9,256 bases of DNA from Methanoregula sp. (GCA_023228295.1 JALOBP010000104.1:1-9256); one strand, 5' to 3'; numbered from the stretch's first letter, positions 1-7,025 are shown. The notes: generated by a model from the letters alone, not told the origin. Numbers and translations: made by a program.

Positions 1-52
1 GACCCTCATCCTTATCGCCAAGATAATCTTGGATTAAGTCATTGATTTCCAT
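1..52 (-). CDS. Start of an unidentified gene, truncated by the window edge
   Basis: An ATG at 50-52 on the minus strand opens a frame that runs off the left edge, giving MEINDLIQDYLGDKDEG (17 codons). A good Shine-Dalgarno GGAG lies about ten bases upstream of the ATG (complement of 62-65), which is the main reason to call this a real start. The peptide is acidic and too short to assign to a family. The gene lies 50 bases downstream of the 204-residue orphan gene on the same strand, so the two could be co-transcribed. The surrounding DNA is AT-rich like that neighbour. Confidence 0.55.
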   Translation of the reverse strand, partial: MEINDLIQDYLGDKDEG

Positions 53-102
53 TGCTCTGGTCTCCTTATGTTGCATGATTAGAGATCAGGGCGTTTTTGA
101 TT

Positions 103-717
103 TTACAGCAAATTGTTTACACTATCTGGGGATATACCATATTCATCATTTGTTTTATCTTGACAATAATCATTAACTTCGTTTGAAATTCCAATTAATT
201 TTTCTTTTAGTTTTAACGTGATAAAAATCGTGAAAACCACTTCTTTACTAGTAAACCTGTGACTTCGATTAATCACATTAAAGTCGTGTTTTGCAGGACG
301 GTAAATTAAGAGGTTAAACTTTTCGAGTACGGAATATAAATCGTCGGGTATTTTGTTTTTCAATCGGTGTAAATTCGGGCCTAATGGTTGTTCGTTATAT
401 TTTGTAGTTGCAAGTTTTTCAGTTACAACACATTTTACCATGTTATCAACAAAATGCCCTAAATTTTCAATAGGATATCGTGTCCAATGAGGTAGACGAT
501 CAATTTCATGATATGCATAGTATACGGGTCTTTTTGGGCGAAGGCCTAATATTTTCTTAAGTGCTGTTTGAGCACTCAAACGAGTAGATTTCTGTGATAG
601 ATTAATTGATAGTTCTTCAGCATGTTGAATCTCATCTGCTGAAAGCAACTCTTCCGCTAAAGCAAATATTTCATCATTGATCTCTAAGTATTCTGATTGA
701 GGACATGTTTTTCTCAT
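103..717 (-). CDS. Hypothetical protein of 204 residues, AT-rich orphan
   Basis: I do not recognise this protein. It is soluble-looking, with no signal peptide and no membrane segment. The first ~65 residues are acidic and helical (a run of Glu/Leu/Ala around residues 12-45). A basic, aromatic stretch follows (LRPKRPVYYAYHEIDRLPHW), and the C-terminal half has a Lys-rich segment near VFTIFITLKLKEKLIG. The tail is acidic and Asn/Asp-rich. The ATG at 715-717 has an AGGA at a spacing of about seven bases, so the start is reasonable. Base composition is clearly more AT-rich than in the transport genes to the right, and it uses many A/T-ending codons. Together with its position next to the 3' end of a tRNA gene, this suggests horizontal acquisition. 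A small nucleic-acid-binding or accessory-element protein is possible, but that is only a guess. Confidence 0.65.
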   Translation of the reverse strand: MRKTCPQSEYLEINDEIFALAEELLSADEIQHAEELSINLSQKSTRLSAQTALKKILGLRPKRPVYYAYHEIDRLPHWTRYPIENLGHFVDNMVKCVVTEKLATTKYNEQPLGPNLHRLKNKIPDDLYSVLEKFNLLIYRPAKHDFNVINRSHRFTSKEVVFTIFITLKLKEKLIGISNEVNDYCQDKTNDEYGISPDSVNNLL

Positions 718-747
718 ATTTTTTCCTATACTCTTAGAATTTTCGAA

Positions 748-762
748 TGATTATTTTAACAA
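748..762 (-). promoter_or_regulatory. Candidate TATA box for the 204-residue orphan gene
   Basis: On the minus strand this reads GTTAAAATAATC, an A/T-rich box centred about 38 bases upstream of the ATG at 717. Archaeal TATA boxes usually lie about 26 bases before the transcript start, so the transcript would begin around 729, just upstream of the AGGA ribosome site. The local sequence is AT-rich, so chance matches are likely. Confidence 0.3.
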
Positions 763-923
763 TATCATTCTCGCCCTTCTTTTAATTTTTGGGGGGCCCG
801 GTATTCCCAAAACAACTATCAATTTCTATTAGTTTTTTCGAAAAGAGCGCGCCGCATGTGATGAACTGATACCTAGGGTATGAAAGCTCAATTAGAATAG
901 TGGCATTTTTTTGGGATACCTAT

Positions 924-938
924 TACCCAAATAAAATA
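924..938 (-). terminator. T-rich tract after tRNA-Leu, probable terminator
   Basis: Directly after the tRNA 3' end the minus strand reads TATTTTATTTGGG. T-rich tracts are sufficient as terminators in archaea. The following TTTGGG...CCCAAA repeat could form a short hairpin, but no second T-tract follows it in this direction. Confidence 0.4.
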
Positions 939-1023
939 TGCGTGGAGCAGGAGTTGAACCTGCGAACGCCTGCGCGACGGGACCCTAAATCCCGCTCCTT
1001 TGACCAGACTCGGATATCCACGC
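939..1023 (-). tRNA. tRNA-Leu, anticodon TAG
   Basis: The minus strand folds into a full class II tRNA. The 5' acceptor arm GCGTGGA pairs with TCCACGC at the 3' end. The anticodon stem CGGGA/TCCCG encloses the loop TTTAGGG, giving anticodon TAG. A long variable arm with a CGC/GCG stem follows, and the T arm GCAGG/CCTGC encloses TTCAACT. The discriminator base is A, as expected for leucine, and CCA is not encoded. With U at the wobble position it should read CUA and probably other CUN codons. There is no sign of an intron. The 3' end faces the AT-rich region at 1-938. Confidence 0.95.
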
Positions 1024-1073
1024 CCATTGAAAATTTTAAGAATTTCTGCAAGCACAGGACCCGGATCATTCAG

Positions 1074-1086
1074 AAAATTTATGATC
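1074..1086 (-). promoter_or_regulatory. Candidate TATA box for tRNA-Leu
   Basis: The minus strand reads CATAAATTTTC here, about 55 bases upstream of the tRNA 5' end, which would give a leader of about 30 bases. A second A/T box, CTTAAAATTTTC (1030-1041), lies only about 10-15 bases upstream of the tRNA. That is too close for the usual TATA spacing. Confidence 0.25.
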
Positions 1087-1096
1087 GTATCCTGTC

Positions 1097-1139
1097 TGCC
1101 CGGAATATTTGTCCGGCAGCGATAAGAGGATATCGCCGG
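1097..1139 (-). terminator. Overlapping inverted repeats downstream of the KUP gene
   Basis: Two hairpins can be drawn. TGCC(C)GGA (1097-1104) pairs with TCCGGCA (1112-1118) around a 7-base A/T loop. CCGG(CAG)CGATA (1113-1124) pairs with TATCGCCGG (1131-1139) around a 6-base loop. They share 1113-1118, so they exclude each other. The region lies 55-100 bases past the KUP stop codon and ahead of the tRNA on the same strand. It may be the 3' end of the KUP transcript. A short T-run (GTTTTTC on the minus strand, near 1160-1167) lies between the KUP stop and the hairpins. A role in termination is inferred. Confidence 0.35.
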
Positions 1140-1193
1140 ATAAATGATTCATCATATCCAGAAAAACCCGTGGACGGTATTAAGCGCCCAACC

Positions 1194-3008
1194 TTACATC
1201 TCAACCCGGGTGACCACGCCATGAATCTTGTCCGAAGGCAGCTTGTAGAACTGCACCAGCGATGGCGACAGGCGCTTGATGGCGGCAAATATCCGCCAGA
1301 TACCGTGCGTTGTGATGATATCCTCCATGCCATAGAAGATCGTCTTCTCTTCGATCTCGGCTTCCCTGAGGATCTTGCCAATATCGACAATCTCCATATA
1401 CCCGAGATAGATCTCAAAGATAGAGAGGCCTTTTGTTATCTCGCGGGTGAACCCCCATGTAACACCGAACGGCTGCTCGGTACGGATAATGGATATGATG
1501 ATGTTGTCGTCATACATGATGTTGTTCGTGAACATGATCCGCGGAATATACTGGGGAATATTCCTGAAGTCGCGGGCAAAGAAGAGGGCTGTTCCCGAGA
1601 TGCGGTTCAACGTAGTATAAACCTTGTTGAATTCCGGGAGGAAATTATCAAGCGGCACCGGACTTAACATGCTTGCAAGTTTTCTCTGGCCATAGATGAA
1701 GATTATGATGATGGCAAACGGAATGAACGCGATGAGAAGGGAGATATAGCCGCCGTACGGTATCTTATGAAGCGTGGCAAACAGGAACATGAAGTTCACG
1801 CAGAGAATACAGATAGCAAACAGGGTTTTTACAATCTGCCCCCGGTAGGCAAAGATCATCGTGATCAGGATACCGGTTATGACCATATCCCCGCTGACCG
1901 CAAGCCCGTACGCAAGCGTCAGGTTTTTCGAGTTCTGGAAGATCATAATCACGATAAGAACCGCAAAGAGCAGCAGCCAGTTCATCATGTCGATATAGAT
2001 CTGGGACCGGAGCTGCGGGGACGTAAACTCGATGCGCAGGAGCGGCAGGATGCGGGTTGTAATGCCCTGGTACACGATCGAGAAGATGCCGGAGATCATG
2101 GCCTGCGAGGCGATGACCGTTGCCGCGATACTCATGATGAGGAACGGGATATACAGGATCTGCACCTGGGAAAATACCATCTCGAAAAGAATGTTATTGG
2201 CATCCGGGTGCGTCAGGGCAAATGCACCCTGGCCGAGATAGTTGAGGGTAAGAGCTATAAAGACCAGATACCATGCCTTGATGATCGGTTCCCGACCAAG
2301 ATGGCCCATATCAGCATAGAGTGCTTCGCTGCCGGTAGCGACAAGGATGACCGAGGAGAGGATCAGGAATCCTTCGAGCCCGTGACCGAGAAGGTAGTTG
2401 ATGGCATACACCGGGCTGATTGCCAGAATGACCGAAGGTGCGTTGAAGATGGCTAAGGCGCCGAAGCCTGCAAGTGTGATAAACCATGTGGCCATGATCG
2501 GTCCGAACGCGAATGCAACCCGCTCGGTCCCCTTGCTCTGGATCGAGAAGAGACAGATGGCGATGATACCACCAATGATCATCAGCGTGGTCTGGGAGGT
2601 TGCTTCAAATCCCGGAATGAGCAGAATACCTTCAATGGCCGAGAGGATGCTGATGGCGGGCGTGATGACACCATCGCCAATGAATAAGGAGATGCCGACA
2701 ATGGCGAGGAGCGAGACGAACGCGACCTGGTTGCCCGACTTGAGGAGCGGCAGCAGGGTTTCCTTGAGCACGATGGTGCCCCCCTCGCCTTTCTTACCGA
2801 TGTGCATGGCGAGATACGTATACTCGAACGTCACGAGAATGGTCATGGTCCAGATAATAAGGGACATGATACCCATGACATTCTCCGGTGTCGGGGGAAT
2901 GAGCAGGAAGATTGCGGTGAGAGCATAGATGGGACTCGTCCCGATATCGCCAAAAACCAGCCCCAATGATTTGACAATCTCGGGAACGGTTACGGATCCT
3001 TTCAGCAT
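1194..3008 (-). CDS. kup: KUP/HAK/KT-family potassium uptake transporter
   Basis: This 604-residue integral membrane protein should import K+ across the cytoplasmic membrane, probably with protons, as known for the KUP family. E. coli Kup is 622 residues, so it is full length. Family hallmarks occur in order: LVFGDIGTSPIYAL (17-30) in the first helix, GKKGEGGT (71-78), GDGVITPAISILSAIEG (111-127) and GSEALYADMGHLG (226-238). The acidic residues known to matter in E. coli Kup have counterparts at D21, E126 and E228. About twelve hydrophobic segments span 12-440, followed by a cytoplasmic C-terminal domain (~445-604). The ATG at 3006-3008 lacks a strong ribosome site, with only TTGAG nearby. 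It is the natural start because the first conserved motif begins 16 residues later. It lies 60 bases downstream of the PerM-like gene on the same strand and may share its transcript or use its own TATA-like box. The antisense frames over it are shadows. Confidence 0.96.
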   Translation of the reverse strand: MLKGSVTVPEIVKSLGLVFGDIGTSPIYALTAIFLLIPPTPENVMGIMSLIIWTMTILVTFEYTYLAMHIGKKGEGGTIVLKETLLPLLKSGNQVAFVSLLAIVGISLFIGDGVITPAISILSAIEGILLIPGFEATSQTTLMIIGGIIAICLFSIQSKGTERVAFAFGPIMATWFITLAGFGALAIFNAPSVILAISPVYAINYLLGHGLEGFLILSSVILVATGSEALYADMGHLGREPIIKAWYLVFIALTLNYLGQGAFALTHPDANNILFEMVFSQVQILYIPFLIMSIAATVIASQAMISGIFSIVYQGITTRILPLLRIEFTSPQLRSQIYIDMMNWLLLFAVLIVIMIFQNSKNLTLAYGLAVSGDMVITGILITMIFAYRGQIVKTLFAICILCVNFMFLFATLHKIPYGGYISLLIAFIPFAIIIIFIYGQRKLASMLSPVPLDNFLPEFNKVYTTLNRISGTALFFARDFRNIPQYIPRIMFTNNIMYDDNIIISIIRTEQPFGVTWGFTREITKGLSIFEIYLGYMEIVDIGKILREAEIEEKTIFYGMEDIITTHGIWRIFAAIKRLSPSLVQFYKLPSDKIHGVVTRVEM

Positions 3009-3045
3009 CGCTCAATACCGGTCATCTGAAACAGGGATAATCCTT

Positions 3046-3056
3046 TCTCTATTTAC
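3046..3056 (-). promoter_or_regulatory. Candidate internal TATA box for kup
   Basis: The minus strand reads CAGTAAATAGAG in the 60-base gap between the PerM-like stop and the kup ATG, about 43 bases before the start codon. This would allow a transcript start near 3025 with a short leader. It suggests kup may be expressed separately from the upstream gene. Support is by spacing and A/T content only. Confidence 0.3.
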
Positions 3057-3068
3057 TGACACCCTGCA

Positions 3069-4106
3069 TCAGGCTCTGTCGCGTGGGAAGACGCCGGATA
3101 TAGCCCGGTCTTTCCGGTCCCGTATGTACATCCGGTAGGTGGTGATGAGGAGCACGATGATGACCGGCCCAAGCACGAAACCCGCAAGCCCCATGGTCAT
3201 GATGCCGCCAATGATACCGATGAACATGATGACCGGATGGATCTTCACGCGCCGTCCAACCAGCACCGGGCGGATCCAGACTTCCGGCATGAGGGCGACG
3301 ATGAAATACCCGAGGAAGAAGATGATAAGGATGCCCCGCGTATCATCGAGCGCCAGTGCATATGCCCCCATGATGACGAATGTCGCTGACGAGCCAAGTA
3401 TCGGGATTAGTTCGCAGAATGCGGCAAAGAAGGAGTAAAAAAGGATGTTGCCGTACCCGAGAAGGTAAAAGACCGGGATGGCAATAAAGAACGTAAGGAT
3501 CGCGATGGCGATCTGGACAACATAGATCGCATAGAGTGTATCCACCGTCACTTCCGAGAGCCGGCTCACGTACTCGTCCATCGATGGCGGGAGGTGCTCC
3601 ATGATCCGGCTTTTGAGTTCATCGCCATGGAGCAGGAGAATGAACAGGGTAAAAAAGAACGTGAAGATCTTGAAGAGGATCAGGGTCAGGTTCTCTATGA
3701 TGGTATCCATATAATTAACAAAGAAGGCGTTTCCTGTTGCAAGGATTGCTGAAAGACTTGCCTTGCTGAGTGGGATGCCATAGGACATGGGATTCGTGGC
3801 AGGGTTATCGAGCCAGTCGCCAATGGCAGCAAATATCGTACTGAGGGTCGTTGCATTGGATGTGAAGATGAGCATCGTGATATAGGCAAGGAGGCTCACT
3901 GTGGTCAGGCTGATAAGGGTGATGACCGCTGCGGACGCAACCGGCCATGTCCGGGCGGCAAACCGGCGGTGAAGCGGGATCAGCACAATGGCAAGCGATG
4001 CCCCCAAAAGCACCATGTCCATGATCGACCAGAAGATCACAATGCCGGAAAATGCGAGGATGACCATCAGGATAAACGGGAACTGGTCGGAACGGAAGAC
4101 GTTCAT
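3069..4106 (-). CDS. AI-2E/PerM-family (UPF0118) membrane transporter
   Basis: This protein has 345 residues from the ATG at 4104-4106. The open frame extends to an ATG at 4199, but the extra 31 residues (starting MLWVSFTSLHD) are polar and unlike this family's N-terminus, while MNVFRSDQF followed by a membrane segment fits. Eight or so membrane segments are visible: two near 10-45, one at 56-82, one at 137-160 and a C-terminal group of four from 195 to 327. Family signatures are CELIPILGSSATF (231-243) and HPVIMFIGIIGGIMTMGLAG (290-309), followed by FVLGPVIIVLLITTYRMY. The soluble segment 84-130, between membrane helices, is also typical. Family members have been linked to AI-2 export and, in some cases, Na+/H+ antiport, so the substrate cannot be named. 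Its place between two K+ uptake genes favours an ion-related role, which is inference. It is divergent to trkH. Confidence 0.9.
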   Translation of the reverse strand: MNVFRSDQFPFILMVILAFSGIVIFWSIMDMVLLGASLAIVLIPLHRRFAARTWPVASAAVITLISLTTVSLLAYITMLIFTSNATTLSTIFAAIGDWLDNPATNPMSYGIPLSKASLSAILATGNAFFVNYMDTIIENLTLILFKIFTFFFTLFILLLHGDELKSRIMEHLPPSMDEYVSRLSEVTVDTLYAIYVVQIAIAILTFFIAIPVFYLLGYGNILFYSFFAAFCELIPILGSSATFVIMGAYALALDDTRGILIIFFLGYFIVALMPEVWIRPVLVGRRVKIHPVIMFIGIIGGIMTMGLAGFVLGPVIIVLLITTYRMYIRDRKDRAISGVFPRDRA

Positions 4107-4133
4107 ATTTTCTGTAACTATTGTTCCGGCCCC

Positions 4134-4146
4134 GGGATTATTAAGG
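4134..4146 (-). promoter_or_regulatory. Candidate TATA box for the PerM-like gene
   Basis: The minus strand reads CCTTAATAATCC, centred about 35 bases before the ATG at 4106. The expected transcript start is near 4115, giving a leader of under ten bases. No Shine-Dalgarno sequence precedes the ATG, which agrees with a very short leader or leaderless mRNA. This spacing also supports the internal start at 4106 over the one at 4199. Confidence 0.4.
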
Positions 4147-4196
4147 TGCCCTGCCGGAAATCCCGAATCATGCAGGCTTGTAAACGATACCCATAA

Positions 4197-4209
4197 CATT
4201 TAAAAAAAA
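4197..4209 (+). promoter_or_regulatory. Probable TATA box for trkH
   Basis: ATTTAAAAAAAAG is a strong archaeal-type A/T box centred about 27 bases before the trkH ATG. With normal spacing, transcription would start at or within a few bases of 4231, giving a leaderless mRNA. The absence of any ribosome-binding sequence before that ATG agrees. Confidence 0.5.
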
Positions 4210-4230
4210 GAATACCACTGTGGTTATCTG

Positions 4231-5736
4231 ATGAAGCGAACCGGCCACCTTGCCATGATTGCCCATGACATGGGGCTCATCTTTGAATTTCTCGGCATCG
4301 TTTCACTTCTTCCATTCATTGTCCTGGCAATCTTTGGCGAATGGAACCTTATCGGCCCCATGGCCACTGCACCCATAACCTTCCTTATCCTTGGTTATCT
4401 CATCTCGCATATCCCTCACGAAGATCTCGAGCCATCTTCCACCATGACTCTTGCCGCGATCACGTTGTCGTGGCTGGCAATCGCCTTCATTGGCGCCCTG
4501 CCGTTCATGTATGGTCTCCATATGTCATTTGTCGACAGCGTTTTCGAGGCTATGTCCGGGTGGACGGGGACCGGTTTTACGATGATCGCCTCACTCGATA
4601 CTACGCCAAAAACCCTGATTTTCTGGCGTTCGTTTACCCATTGGATTGGTGGCATCGGCATCATCGCTTTCAGCATCTCCCTCCGCAGGAAAACCCGGGT
4701 CTCTCTTTTTAGGATGTACAAAGCAGAAGGCCGGTCCGATGAGCTGCTGTCAGCAAACGCCTCCACCAGCCGGCGGATGTGGATGATCTATCTTGTCCTG
4801 ACATTTACCTTCACGGGTCTTCTTATGCTGGCCGACATCCCACTCTGGGATGCGCTCAACCTTGTCATGGCTGCTATCGCCACGGGCGGGTTCACACCCC
4901 ATACCGGCGGGATCGGGTATTACAATAATCCGCTACTGGAACTGCTCCTTATCCCGGTCATGATAACCGGTGCCCTTCCATTCAAGTTTTTCCTGGTCAT
5001 GTACCATGGCAAGATCCGGGACATGCTCCGGGACAGGACGGTGCGAGCACTCCTCTTTCTTGCACTGGTTGGATCACTCCTTGTCTCGCTCGACCTCTAT
5101 CTCTTTTTGAGCATTCCGCTCGAGGAAGCGTTCCGGCAGGGTACATTTACTGCCATTTCCGGCCTCTGCACCTGCGGTTTCCAGAATTCCGACCTGCATA
5201 TCTGGGCTACGATTCCCCTGGCCCTCGTGGCAATGATGATGTTCATCGGCGGCGCAATGGGGAGTGCATCCGGAGGTGTCAAGATGAACCGTGTAATGCT
5301 GGCGTACGAGGGAGTGCGATGGTGGTTCCGCCGTTTCTTTGTATCTGGCCGGGTGCTTGTGCCGTTACGATTTGGCGGCAGGACCATTTCCCGTGAAGTG
5401 TCGGACCTCGCCATATCGAAGAACATGCTCGTCATCGTCATCTATGTCCTGACCATCTTTGCCGCAACAGTCCTCACGCTCCACCTGTACATTACCTCGT
5501 TCCGCATGGAAGAGGTGATCTTCGAACTGGTCTCGGCCCTCTCGAATGCCGGCCTCTCGGTCGGGCTCATCGGCGCGGCAAGCCCGATCACGATCAAGTG
5601 GATCTTTATTGCCCTCATGTGGCTGGGCCGGCTTGAGATCGTGCCGGTCATCATTATCACCATGGGTCTCTTCAAGGAACTCGAGAACGATTCCCGGAGT
5701 ATGAACCCACCGGATAAAGATTTTCTGAACAGATAA
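4231..5736 (+). CDS. trkH: TrkH-type potassium uptake channel subunit
   Basis: This 501-residue membrane protein is the K+-translocating subunit of a Trk/Ktr system. Four pore-loop repeats are visible, each with the filter glycine: SGWTGTGFT (109-117, G115), AAIATGGFTPH (214-224, G220), ISGLCTCGFQ (309-318, G316) and SALSNAGLS (435-443, G441). Other family marks are FTHWIGGIGI (135-144), the MFIGGAMGSASGGVKMNR block (337-354) in the region that controls gating, and MWLGRLEIVPV (463-473) near the end. Length is normal for TrkH. Trk channels normally work with a cytoplasmic RCK protein (TrkA/KtrA). None is encoded in this window, so the partner must lie elsewhere or be shared. The third filter loop carries cysteines at 313 and 315, where Thr or Ser is more usual. 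The gene is divergent to the PerM-like/kup pair and ends 80 bases before the TraB-family gene. Confidence 0.95.
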   Translation: MKRTGHLAMIAHDMGLIFEFLGIVSLLPFIVLAIFGEWNLIGPMATAPITFLILGYLISHIPHEDLEPSSTMTLAAITLSWLAIAFIGALPFMYGLHMSFVDSVFEAMSGWTGTGFTMIASLDTTPKTLIFWRSFTHWIGGIGIIAFSISLRRKTRVSLFRMYKAEGRSDELLSANASTSRRMWMIYLVLTFTFTGLLMLADIPLWDALNLVMAAIATGGFTPHTGGIGYYNNPLLELLLIPVMITGALPFKFFLVMYHGKIRDMLRDRTVRALLFLALVGSLLVSLDLYLFLSIPLEEAFRQGTFTAISGLCTCGFQNSDLHIWATIPLALVAMMMFIGGAMGSASGGVKMNRVMLAYEGVRWWFRRFFVSGRVLVPLRFGGRTISREVSDLAISKNMLVIVIYVLTIFAATVLTLHLYITSFRMEEVIFELVSALSNAGLSVGLIGAASPITIKWIFIALMWLGRLEIVPVIIITMGLFKELENDSRSMNPPDKDFLNR

Positions 5737-5778
5737 TGTGGCTAAAACCATGATCTGCCTCCCACCTCATCGCTTATC

Positions 5779-5793
5779 TTGGTGCAGCGCCAA
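5779..5793 (+). other. Short hairpin in the trkH-traB gap
   Basis: TTGGTGCAGCGCCAA can form a 6-bp stem (one G-T wobble) with a 3-base loop. It lies between the trkH stop and the TraB-family start on the same strand. It could mark a transcript end or a processing site, but no T-tract follows it, so termination is uncertain. Confidence 0.3.
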
Positions 5794-5816
5794 TAGTAGT
5801 GGCATAACGGTGGCAA

Positions 5817-7022
5817 ATGGCTGAAATAAAAATAGTCGGTACGGCACATGTTTCGCAGGCAAGTGTCGATGAGGTCCGCAAAGAAATAGATGAATACCAG
5901 CCGGACGTTGTGGCCATCGAACTTGATCCATCCCGGTTTGCAGCCCTCAAGCGGCATGCAGCCGATCCTACCGTTCAGGATGTTCTTGAAGTCAGGAATT
6001 TCAATTCGCTGCTCGTCCAGTGGCTGCTTGCCTACCTGCAGCGCAAGATTGGGCTTGATGTGGGTGTCGAACCCGGCGCCGAGATGAAAGCTGCAATTGA
6101 GGAAGCAGAGAAACGGAATATTCCAATAGCACTTGTTGACCGGAATATCAGTGTCACCCTCATGAGGTTCTGGAACTCACTTGGGTTTCTTGAGAAGATC
6201 AGGATGGGGTGGGCACTTATCGTTTCCATTGCCGAAGTCGATAACGGGCAGGAGATCGACATCGAGTCATTGAAAGACCAGAACGTTATCGACATGGTTA
6301 TGGAAGAGTTCCGGAAGTTCTCTCCCAATGGTGCCCGTGCCCTCATCGATGAACGTGATGCATATATCGCGCACCAGCTCGTGCTTCTGAAAGCCCAGCG
6401 CCCGGAAGGAAAGATCCTTGCAGTTGTTGGTGCAGGTCACCGCCAGGGGATTACAGGTTATCTCGATAATCCCACAACACTTCCTCCGTTCGATACGCTC
6501 ACGAAAGAACCGAAATCATTTCCCTGGGGGAAGATCTTCGGTTTTGCTGTTACCGGCCTCTTTGCTTTCCTCCTTGCTGCTATCTGGTTCTCCGGTGTCG
6601 GCTGGGGTGTTCTTTTCGAAGCATTCCTCTTCTGGGTGATCATTCATGGTGTCCTTTCTGCCCTCTTTGTCCTGCTGGTCGGGGGTCACCCGTATTCTGC
6701 CCTGGCCTGTTTCTGTGTTGCGTGGATGACCTCGCTCAACCCCATGCTTCAGGCCGGGTGGATCGGGGCCTATGTCGAAGCCCGCGTGCGGCAGCCCCCG
6801 ATTACAGATTTCCGGAAGATCTATGAGACCGAGTCGATCTCAGAAATGGCAAAAGTCCCGCTCTTTAAAGTGGTGCTCGTGGCGGCACTCGGGAACCTCG
6901 GGAGCATTCTCGGGACAATATTGTATTTCATCTTCCTCTTCCCGCTGCTCGGGGTCGACCCGGCCGAGGTCATATCGCTGGGGGTCAGGAATATGGCTGC
7001 ATGGGCGGTTGGAATTTTCTGA
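5817..7022 (+). CDS. TraB/PrgY-family membrane protein (putative TIKI-like hydrolase domain)
   Basis: This 401-residue protein matches the archaeal TraB group, related to bacterial pheromone-shutdown TraB/PrgY and to the TIKI metalloprotease superfamily. The N-terminal soluble domain carries the family's conserved residues: GTAHVS (8-13, H11), VVAIELDPSR (31-40, E35, D37, R40), ALVDRN (105-110) and VVGAGHRQGI (203-212, H208). The two GxxH-type motifs probably form the active or metal site. The C-terminal part (~238-400) has several hydrophobic segments and anchors the protein in the membrane. HPYSALACFCVAWMTSLNPM (291-310) lies in this region. The start ATG at 5817 is supported by GGTGG at 5809-5813. 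The biological substrate of archaeal members is unknown. It follows trkH by 80 bases and may be co-transcribed or use its own promoter. Its stop lies three bases from the convergent gene's stop. Confidence 0.92.
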   Translation: MAEIKIVGTAHVSQASVDEVRKEIDEYQPDVVAIELDPSRFAALKRHAADPTVQDVLEVRNFNSLLVQWLLAYLQRKIGLDVGVEPGAEMKAAIEEAEKRNIPIALVDRNISVTLMRFWNSLGFLEKIRMGWALIVSIAEVDNGQEIDIESLKDQNVIDMVMEEFRKFSPNGARALIDERDAYIAHQLVLLKAQRPEGKILAVVGAGHRQGITGYLDNPTTLPPFDTLTKEPKSFPWGKIFGFAVTGLFAFLLAAIWFSGVGWGVLFEAFLFWVIIHGVLSALFVLLVGGHPYSALACFCVAWMTSLNPMLQAGWIGAYVEARVRQPPITDFRKIYETESISEMAKVPLFKVVLVAALGNLGSILGTILYFIFLFPLLGVDPAEVISLGVRNMAAWAVGIF

Positions 7023-7025
7023 TCC

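Larger units (their letters stand above)
718..938. other. Non-coding stretch between orphan gene and tRNA-Leu
   Basis: No gene is supported here. The stretch holds the probable promoter of the orphan gene, an isolated G/C run (GGGGGGCCCGG, 791-801) in otherwise AT-rich DNA, and two copies of GATACCTA (869-876 and 915-922). The second copy lies in a weak inverted repeat, TTTGGG...CCCAAA (909-930), immediately beyond the tRNA 3' end. I see no integrase fragment and no repeat of the tRNA 3' end. Confidence 0.5.

Noticed and set aside
900..1667. Plus-strand open frame of 255 codons
   Set aside because: It crosses the tRNA-Leu gene and runs antisense through the 3' part of kup. The protein is low in recognisable features and the start has no support.
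1767..2456. Plus-strand open frame of 229 codons opposite kup
   Set aside because: The translation is His/Asp/Arg-rich and polar, typical of an antisense frame over a membrane protein. The opposite strand encodes a clear KUP transporter.
2398..2928. Plus-strand open frame of 176 codons opposite kup
   Set aside because: A Met/Ser/Pro-rich shadow of the KUP membrane helices, with no start signal.
4107..4199. N-terminal extension of the PerM-like protein to the ATG at 4199
   Set aside because: The extra residues do not fit the family. A TATA-like box lies inside the extension, so the transcript probably begins downstream of 4199.
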